Origin: SZUA-430 sp044220975
GTDB taxonomy: Bacteria; Pseudomonadota; Alphaproteobacteria; Micropepsales; Micropepsaceae
DNA length: 19,979 nt
Reading direction: 5' to 3'
NCBI GenBank assembly: GCA_044220975.1
Contig: JBGAPZ010000058.1
Coordinates: 1 to 19,979 of the forward strand
A model generated the notes under the pieces. That model did not search any database. It was not told where the DNA came from and saw only the letters and a program-made list of their open reading frames with translations. A program made the translations under genes and the position numbers. Below are positions 15,505 to 19,979 of this stretch, piece by piece. The stretch's first letter is position 1. Every line of letters starts with the position of its first letter.

Positions 15505-15948
15505 CTATTCCCTGCCGCTGGTGCTGTTTCTTGTGGTGAGTTGCGCCGCCGACCCGGCGGTTGGTTCTTTGCAGCTGTGCACGATTACCCGATCAAGGAA
15601 GTCGTGGATTTCGCGGCTAACTCGCTGTCTGCGATTGGCCTCCAAAGCCGTCGTTCCACTCGCGAGGCCGGCGCCAATGATTCCAAGCAGTAGGACTTCC
15701 TGGCGCTCTGAGAAATCAACAATAAATGCCAGAATCAAGGACGCTCCCGCGACCACTGCGCCTCCCCAACTGAAAAGTTTTAGTGCGTGCCAATCTATCG
15801 GCTCCAACCACATGCCTGCGCTCAGTACCTTGAGACCGTTCGTGTCTTCGATCCTTTGACCGGTCAGAGCGCGCTCGATTTGCAACCGAGGTTCCAACTC
15901 CAACCGCGAGAATTCTCGCGCCCAAACTGTCGGATCAATCTTCGTCAT
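15505..15948 (-). CDS. Small membrane protein with two transmembrane helices
   Basis: I do not recognise the family of this 147-residue protein. It has a charged N-terminal part (1-57) and two hydrophobic helices at about 58-78 (LFSWGGAVVAGASLILAFIV) and 84-103 (QEVLLLGIIGAGLASGTTAL). A basic, charged tail follows (EANRRQRVSREIHDFLDR). I choose the ATG at 15948, preceded by GCGAGG. A GTG at 15990 in the same frame lies inside the REP-like repeat and is less likely. It lies 142 bp downstream of the nuclease-like gene on the same strand, with the repeat at 15976-16039 between them. It is convergent with the DUF1488-like gene. A role as membrane partner of the nuclease is possible but unsupported. 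Confidence 0.65.
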   Translation of the reverse strand: MTKIDPTVWAREFSRLELEPRLQIERALTGQRIEDTNGLKVLSAGMWLEPIDWHALKLFSWGGAVVAGASLILAFIVDFSERQEVLLLGIIGAGLASGTTALEANRRQRVSREIHDFLDRVIVHSCKEPTAGSAAQLTTRNSTSGRE

Positions 15949-15975
15949 GCGAGCCTCGCTTAAATCCACTGTGAC

Positions 15976-16039
15976 TAATTCAGGGGACACGTAACAGATT
16001 CAACAGTGGATGGAATTTGTGACGTGTCCCCCTGAATTA
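15976..16039. repeat. REP-like inverted repeat
   Basis: Arms 15976-15992 (TAATTCAGGGGACACGT) and 16022-16039 (its complement with one extra base) flank a spacer. In the spacer the similarity continues imperfectly: the left arm goes on as AACAGATTC and the right arm is preceded by GGAATTTGTG. The motif matches the one at 14313-14339. I associate this palindrome type with REP elements mobilised by Y1 (RAYT) transposases, but no such gene is present in the window. Confidence 0.75.
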
Positions 16040-16090
16040 CCGTGCTGTCATGTTTCCCGCAGCTGCATGAGCGGAGACGCGCTGTTGGAG

Positions 16091-17497
16091 TCATTGGAGC
16101 TGAAGCACGCCTTTAGATCCCGCAGAGCGCCCGCGTATGATCTCTGCCTCAGCGTCGTTGTAAAACTGGTCAGCGTCGGACACGACTACTGTTCGGTTAA
16201 TCGCGTCGTCGATTGACTCACGAGTCAGCACCAAGATGCCCAGCCGCTTTGCTTGTTCAATATTTCCTTTCACTTCTTCCCGCCCCTTGGATGTCACGAG
16301 TACGGCTATCACCTTGGGGAAGTATGCTGACGCATTCGCCAATCCCGTCCGTACACCCTCAGTTCGCTCATGCAGGTGCGCGACCTTGTCTGCTTTAATC
16401 TGTCCGGTCGTGCACTCAACGACTGCAAAGTGCCCCGATGGCGTCGTTGCGATCAGGTCGGCTGCGTCATGCATCCCCTTGGTTCCTCCCAAGTGCGCGA
16501 CGCTGAAGCCAAGCATCCACAACAGCCACGCGATCGCCGCCTCTAACTCACGAGCATCATTACCTTTTGACCTCGCACTAGTCACGATTTCCTTAAGCGT
16601 TGCTACTTGGGGATCAAATGCTTCGTATGCTGCCCGGCGGGGGTTGAGAATCGTTTTCTGATCCGCAACCCAATAATGGCTCTGCGCAATCCCATCGAAC
16701 GACGCAATGCATTCAAGTGCAGTTGCTTTTGGGATCTCAATCTGGAAATGCCCGACATTGGTTCCCCGGTCCGCGCTCCACCTCATGTCGCTACCATCGA
16801 CAGAGCCACGCGCTTTCGTTTCTCCCCGGCCGACTGCACGATATCCGACACGTACCTTCGCCTTGTTGAGCCCATCTGCGGCGCGAACAAAGACGTTCGC
16901 CGTTGTGCCGCTTACATTTGTTTGGCGGTCAATCACAGCAACGCTGGTGGCGAACACATCAACTCGACACCTGTCGTTGGTTAGGTTGCCAAGGCGGTAT
17001 TCGAACAGCACCTCTTGCAAGCCGTCGTAGGGCTTTTGAGCAGCTTTCAGTTCCCAATCGATATAAGGCTGCCGAAGGTAGTTTGCCTGTGCGCCTCCCG
17101 AGATCGAGAGAACGTTGACGCGGCTCTGGTTTTGCAGTCCGACCGGATGGAATGGAATGAAAGAGGTGGTGTGAACTGCGTTATCGGCAGGGAACAGCAA
17201 TGGTCCGTCAGGCGTATCAAGTGTGCCGTTTCCTAGTCGCTGTACAAGTTCTTCTGGGCCAACGCCCAACTCAGACAAGCGATACTGTCCAGCTCGAATA
17301 TTGAGGGTGCGGACATGGCTGGATGGTGCTTGTGGCGCAACCGCGTTCAGAAAGAGAATTCCCTGAATGAGGAAAAAAGTGCCGTTTTGTCCGACAGCAA
17401 CATAGTTGAACGTGTCGTCGCGATAACCGTCCCTGACGCAGGCGATCTCTTCAAAAAATTCCTGAATGTTCTGCCCATCCTGTTGGCGAAACGGCAT
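16091..17497 (-). CDS. Large protein with PD-(D/E)XK-like nuclease C-terminus
   Basis: In this 468-residue protein, residues 1-300 have no motif I know; the region is rich in beta-type sequence and resembles a sensor or binding module. The C-terminal part (about 310-435) has the order ELEAAIAWLLWMLGF (E317/E319), then HDAADLIATTPSG (D347), then FAVVECTTG (E361, T363), then K368/K371. It ends with ILVLTRESIDDAI. This is the layout of PD-(D/E)XK restriction-type nucleases such as Mrr, but with E-x-T where E-x-K is usual, so catalysis is uncertain. The ATG at 17497 has the strong ribosome site GGAGAGG; upstream in-frame codons lack one. The AT-rich codons match the rest of the 13.3-17.5 kb block. 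A host-defence role is plausible by context only. Confidence 0.65.
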   Translation of the reverse strand: MPFRQQDGQNIQEFFEEIACVRDGYRDDTFNYVAVGQNGTFFLIQGILFLNAVAPQAPSSHVRTLNIRAGQYRLSELGVGPEELVQRLGNGTLDTPDGPLLFPADNAVHTTSFIPFHPVGLQNQSRVNVLSISGGAQANYLRQPYIDWELKAAQKPYDGLQEVLFEYRLGNLTNDRCRVDVFATSVAVIDRQTNVSGTTANVFVRAADGLNKAKVRVGYRAVGRGETKARGSVDGSDMRWSADRGTNVGHFQIEIPKATALECIASFDGIAQSHYWVADQKTILNPRRAAYEAFDPQVATLKEIVTSARSKGNDARELEAAIAWLLWMLGFSVAHLGGTKGMHDAADLIATTPSGHFAVVECTTGQIKADKVAHLHERTEGVRTGLANASAYFPKVIAVLVTSKGREEVKGNIEQAKRLGILVLTRESIDDAINRTVVVSDADQFYNDAEAEIIRGRSAGSKGVLQLQ

Positions 17498-17691
17498 GCG
17501 TGCCTCTCCAGGTGATTCGTGACTTCGACGGTCAAAGGTTCGCGCCAAGTAGCAGCCACGTGTGATGTTTCACAAGTCGGGATAAAGCGGACGCCGGGTC
17601 CTGGAGTGAGCGGCGTTCCTTAGAGATTGCCATGATGAGCTGCAGCCGCACACTTTCGACGTGAGATTGGCTAGCGGCTGGCCTTGGGCTA

Positions 17692-17720
17692 TTGCCAATG
17701 TTCTTAATATGTTCTATATT
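17692..17720 (+). promoter_or_regulatory. Sigma70 promoter with SOS (LexA) box in its spacer
   Basis: The -35 TTGCCA (17692-17697, 5 of 6) and -10 TATATT (17715-17720, 5 of 6) are spaced exactly 17 bp. The spacer contains GTTC-TTAATAT-GTTC at 17700-17714, the GTTC-N7-GTTC box of alphaproteobacterial LexA. LexA bound here would block RNA polymerase directly. Transcription should start near 17727. The ribosome site AAGGAG (17741-17746) and the ATG at 17756 follow. The remaining 200 bp back to the divergent nuclease gene at 17497 shows nothing else I can name. Confidence 0.75.
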
Positions 17721-17755
17721 CTCGCACCTTATCCAGACAGAAGGAGCAGGCTGCG

Positions 17756-18379
17756 ATGACTGACGACAGCAAGGCCGCGAACGGTGCGCCGGACCGGCCG
17801 GTCACACACGGTGCGGCACCTTCTGGCGCGGGGCCGGCCTCCATGCAGGATGTCGGCGGCTCTCGTTCGGACGCTTTCAACGCGCTGATTGCGCGGCAAA
17901 CGACGGCGGCCCTTTCTCTCGATCCCGGGAACGGCGACGACCGGCGGGCCAAGGCTGAAGCTGCGCTTGCGGCGTTGGTGAGCCTTGAGCCGCGCAGCGA
18001 GCTTGAGGGTATGCTGGGCGCGCAGCTTGTTGCTTGCCACAACGCCGCCATGGAGTGCTTTCGCCGGGCGGCGCATCCGGCGGAGCAGCCGCAGATGCGT
18101 CACGAAAATCTGGCGCATGCGGCGCGGCTGTCGCGGGCCTATGCGGCGCTCGTCGAAGCGCTCGATCGTCGGCGCGGCGAAGGCGGCCTCAAGACGGTTG
18201 TCGTCGAACACCGCATTGTTCGGGCCACGAGCGGCACCTCCACGCGCGCTGCGCAGCGGATCGGCGCGCCGCACATGGCTCAGCGCACAGACACCGCACC
18301 GCAGAAGGGAAACGGACATGCTCTCAACGGACATGCTCTCGAAGGTCACGCGGCTTCAGGCGGCGCCGCGCTGCGCTAG
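17756..18379 (+). CDS. Phage-like conserved hypothetical protein, first of an SOS-controlled pair
   Basis: This 207-residue protein has a low-complexity N-terminus (1-40). A helical core follows: SELEGMLGAQLVACHNAAMECFRRA (about 81-105), then MRHENLAHAARLSRAYAALVEALDRRR, then VVVEHRIV. I recall this core order (MLAAQ-x-VA-HNAAMEC, then EN-LNQANKLSRTYA-LLEAL-R-RG, then VEHVHV) from conserved hypothetical proteins in rhizobial genomes. There it precedes a short CRxHG-G-GAP-GN-NA-KHG protein, as here. Function is unknown; phage or phage-like origin is inference. It has an ideal ribosome site and an SOS-box promoter. The C-terminal tail contains NGHALNGHALEGHA, which encodes the 15-bp tandem repeat at 18311-18340 and overlaps the next gene by 62 bp. 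Confidence 0.7.
   Translation: MTDDSKAANGAPDRPVTHGAAPSGAGPASMQDVGGSRSDAFNALIARQTTAALSLDPGNGDDRRAKAEAALAALVSLEPRSELEGMLGAQLVACHNAAMECFRRAAHPAEQPQMRHENLAHAARLSRAYAALVEALDRRRGEGGLKTVVVEHRIVRATSGTSTRAAQRIGAPHMAQRTDTAPQKGNGHALNGHALEGHAASGGAALR
18311..18340 (+). repeat. 15-bp perfect tandem duplication
   Basis: AACGGACATGCTCTC occurs twice in direct succession (18311-18325 and 18326-18340). It is in a region read in two frames. In the upstream gene it encodes NGHAL twice; in the downstream gene it duplicates the start codon, giving two in-frame ATGs at 18318 and 18333. Confidence 0.95.
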
Positions 18380-18599
18380 CCGCTCGAAGCGGACGAAAAT
18401 GCCCTGCCAGGCGCCGGCCGTTCGCGGCCATCGCGTTTGCCGCTTTCATGGCGCTCGCGGCGGCGCGCCGCACGGCAATCGCAATGCCTGGAAACACGGC
18501 GCACGCGGCGACGCGTGGGCCCAAGAAGCGCGCGCCTTGCGGGCACTGGTTCGGGCGGCACGCAAGCTGGTTTCCGACGCCCAAGTTCAGGGTACATGA
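18318..18599 (+). CDS. Short zinc-finger-like CRFHG protein, second of the pair
   Basis: This 93-residue protein is basic and has the pattern TKMPCQAPAVRGHRVCRFHG, then GAPHGNRNAWKHG. It matches a common family of phage-associated small proteins (C-x-A-P-x-x-x-G-x-x-x-C-x-x-H-G-G, then G-N-x-N-A-x-K-H-G). The cysteines and histidine (C50, C61 and nearby H64) could bind zinc. Function is unknown; nucleic-acid binding is plausible. The ATG at 18318 has AAGGGA at 18305-18310; the second in-frame ATG (18333) has no such site. It is read in a different frame from the preceding gene, overlaps it by 62 bp and is therefore translationally coupled and under the same SOS promoter. Confidence 0.7.
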   Translation: MLSTDMLSKVTRLQAAPRCASRSKRTKMPCQAPAVRGHRVCRFHGARGGAPHGNRNAWKHGARGDAWAQEARALRALVRAARKLVSDAQVQGT

Positions 18600-18622
18600 G
18601 GTTGTTCGCTCGAAAAACTTCA

Positions 18623-18790
18623 CCCCTCTCCTGCGCCAGCGGGAGAGGGGATGGGGGTGAGGGCGCGTGGTGCACGCTGCGACGACTGAAGGGCAAGAAT
18701 TGGTTGTTGAGCGAAACTTCATTCGCTGCGTTTGGGGATCGCCCACCCTCACCCCCTTCCCCTCTCCCGCCCGAGGGCGGGCGAGGGGAG
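18623..18790. repeat. Inverted pair of GGGAGAGGGG / CCCTCACCCCC repeats
   Basis: Arms 18641-18663 and 18746-18768 are inverted and match at 22 of 23 positions. Each arm also carries its own small hairpin: CCCCTCTCC...GGGAGAGGGG at 18624-18650, and CCCCTCTCCCGCC...GGCGGGCGAGGGG on the right. They belong to the same family as the outer arms of the nest at 11355-11747. The 80 bp between the arms shows no gene. The 200-bp gap between the phage-like pair and the next gene is almost entirely this structure. Confidence 0.85.
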
Positions 18791-18799
18791 AATAGGCAC

Positions 18800-19240
18800 A
18801 TGGAATCAACAGTTTGGGGAAGCGCGTTGACTTTGGCGGCCCCCCGCTCGCACGATCTGGGGTCGAGCGAGGGGCTCGACCTTTATCTTTGGTGGAGCGA
18901 TCCCATGCTTGTAAATCTGTTGGCACAGACTTGGCGCAGCGTCGTGAGCGTCATCATCGCATGGATACTCGTCATCCTGTCGCTGATCTACTGGCCCGAG
19001 GCTTTGGCCGGCGTCATCGAGAGCGCACGCGGCACGCGTCAGTTTCTGCTGGATCTTGTGGGCACCAGGGGCAGCGATACCGTCGACATTCTGGCTGGCG
19101 CCATCATCACCGATCACACGGTGACCATGGCCTTCATGTTTCTCTTTGCGCGTATCGTGGTGCTGACAACGATCCTCTACGTCATCGCGTCGATTTACGT
19201 TGCCGTGACCGGACGCCAGCCGGCCTTCATGCGTCATTAG
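18800..19240 (+). CDS. Small membrane protein
   Basis: This is a 146-residue protein if the ATG at 18800 is used, with GGGGAG at 18785-18790 (the end of the repeat) as the ribosome site. An in-frame ATG at 18905 with GGAG nearby (18892-18895) would give 111 residues and is a real alternative. The body has hydrophobic helices at about 48-66 (VVSVIIAWILVILSLIYWP) and one long or two closely spaced helices at about 106-138 (HTVTMAFMFLFARIVVLTTI then LYVIASIYVAV). A loop with VGTRGSDTVDIL separates them. I do not recognise the family. The frame remains open upstream through the repeat, but that part looks non-coding. Confidence 0.6.
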   Translation: MESTVWGSALTLAAPRSHDLGSSEGLDLYLWWSDPMLVNLLAQTWRSVVSVIIAWILVILSLIYWPEALAGVIESARGTRQFLLDLVGTRGSDTVDILAGAIITDHTVTMAFMFLFARIVVLTTILYVIASIYVAVTGRQPAFMRH

Positions 19241-19282
19241 GCACTGTTCGAAATTCTCTGCACGTCGCCCGCTTGATTCAAA

Positions 19283-19298
19283 GTGTATGGATGTACAC
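19283..19298. promoter_or_regulatory. Possible operator GTGTA-N6-TACAC
   Basis: A 16-bp interrupted palindrome (5-bp arms, 6-bp spacer) lies about 50 bp before the acyltransferase start. It follows TTGATT (19273-19278), which could be a -35. No good -10 was seen, and a 5-bp arm palindrome is not rare, so this is only a candidate regulator site. Confidence 0.25.
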
Positions 19299-19350
19299 AT
19301 CATCCAAACGGCCATAGGGATCGCAATGCTGACGACGTGGGACGCGCACC

Positions 19351-19979
19351 ATGTGGCGTAAGGCGCGCGAGCTGGCGCAAATGGCGCCGCCTGAGCGCAA
19401 CCGCTGGGTCGATTTTCTGCGCGCGGTCTCGATCTTGGCGGTCGTGTGCGGCCACTGGCTGATGGCCGGGGTCTATGTCGATCCGGCGGGCACGCTGCAA
19501 CGCGGCGATCTGCTCAGCGTTTCCGCATGGGCGGCCTGGCTGACCTGGATCTTCCAGGTGATGCCGGTCTTCTTCCTCGTCGGCGGCTATTCGAACGGGG
19601 TCAGCTGGGACGCCACGCTGCGCAAGGCTGAGCCCGGACAGATCGGCAAATATCGCGACTGGTTTGCGAGCCGCGTGCAGCGCCTCATCACGCCGACCTT
19701 TCCGTTGCTCATGGTGTGGGCGGTTCTGGCCGTGATCCTCACGCAAGTCGGGCTGCCGCGCGAACAGATCCGCATGGCGACCGAAGCCGCGCTGATCCCC
19801 GTGTGGTTCCTCGCGGTCTATCTGCTGGTGACCGGCTTCACGCCGCTCACCTACTGGGCGTGGAAGCGTTTCGGTTGGGTGAGCTTTGCGGCGTTCATTC
19901 CTGCTGCGATCCTCACCGACTGGCTGACGTTCACCGCACACGTGCCGTACGTCAATTTCACCAACTTCCTTTGGGTGTT
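19351..19979 (+). CDS. Acyltransferase 3 family membrane protein, N-terminal part
   Basis: The frame runs from the ATG at 19351 to the window edge (209 complete codons), so the C-terminal half is missing. Recognisable features are RNRWVDFLRAVSILAVVCGHW near residues 17-37 (the family's R-x-x-D-x-L-R-A and G-H-W/x signature). Then come FQVMPVFFLVGGYSNG near 72-87 (the F-F-x-x-G-G/S-Y motif), RVQRLITPTFPLL near 108-122 (family R-x-x-R-L motif), and further hydrophobic helices. The family transfers acyl groups to sugars, lipids or peptides on the cell surface; the substrate is unknown. An ATG at 19326 is quickly stopped and can be excluded. A short inverted repeat lies at 19283-19298 upstream. 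Confidence 0.85.
   Translation, partial: MWRKARELAQMAPPERNRWVDFLRAVSILAVVCGHWLMAGVYVDPAGTLQRGDLLSVSAWAAWLTWIFQVMPVFFLVGGYSNGVSWDATLRKAEPGQIGKYRDWFASRVQRLITPTFPLLMVWAVLAVILTQVGLPREQIRMATEAALIPVWFLAVYLLVTGFTPLTYWAWKRFGWVSFAAFIPAAILTDWLTFTAHVPYVNFTNFLWV

Noticed and set aside
18437..18799. Upstream extension of the small membrane protein frame
   Set aside because: It reads through the other frame of the CRFHG protein gene and the inverted repeats; composition and lack of a start with ribosome site point to non-coding extension.
1..19979. CRISPR array, tRNA or rRNA genes
   Set aside because: No regularly spaced direct repeats and no cloverleaf or rRNA signatures were recognised by eye on either strand.

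Overview
The window looks like a chromosomal segment of a GC-rich alphaproteobacterium. The pointers are a GTTC-N7-GTTC SOS box of the alphaproteobacterial type, an FNR/FixK-type box, GC-rich codon use in the core genes, and a phage-like gene pair (17756-18599) of a kind I recall from rhizobial genomes. I cannot place it at genus level.

Positions 1-13315 are mostly ordinary chromosome. They hold the start of a probable MBL-fold hydrolase, two facing phytanoyl-CoA-dioxygenase-type oxygenases, a PLP-dependent cystathionine gamma-synthase-family enzyme, a thioesterase-GST pair, and a small secreted or anchored protein. These are followed by a HigBA-type toxin-antitoxin module with its own palindromic operator, a periplasmic alkaline phosphatase, a HemG-like flavodoxin behind an FNR/FixK box, a broken lipoprotein gene followed by a DUF4139 membrane-anchored protein, and guaA. 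Genes are packed tail to tail; two convergent pairs share the single tetranucleotide CTAG as both stop codons.

Palindromic repeats are a second theme. A 136-bp inverted-repeat element occurs twice, at 3426-3561 and 11481-11616. The second copy is the core of a 393-bp nest of three concentric inverted repeats directly upstream of guaA. The outer arms of that nest belong to a family seen again at 18623-18790. A different REP-like family lies at 14313-14421 and 15976-16039.

From the guaA stop codon to about 17.5 kb the DNA is visibly AT-richer and its content is accessory. It holds a TIR/deoxyribosyltransferase-like protein coupled to guaA, a HEPN-like gene broken by one base, a DUF1488-like gene broken by one base, a two-helix membrane protein, and a large protein with a PD-(D/E)XK-like C-terminus. 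Together these suggest a partly decayed defence or accessory island at guaA. No integrase or attachment-site duplication was found.

At 17692 a near-consensus sigma70 promoter has an SOS box filling its whole spacer. It drives an overlapping phage-like pair of genes (17756-18599). A repeat pair, a small membrane protein and the start of an acyltransferase-3 family protein complete the window.
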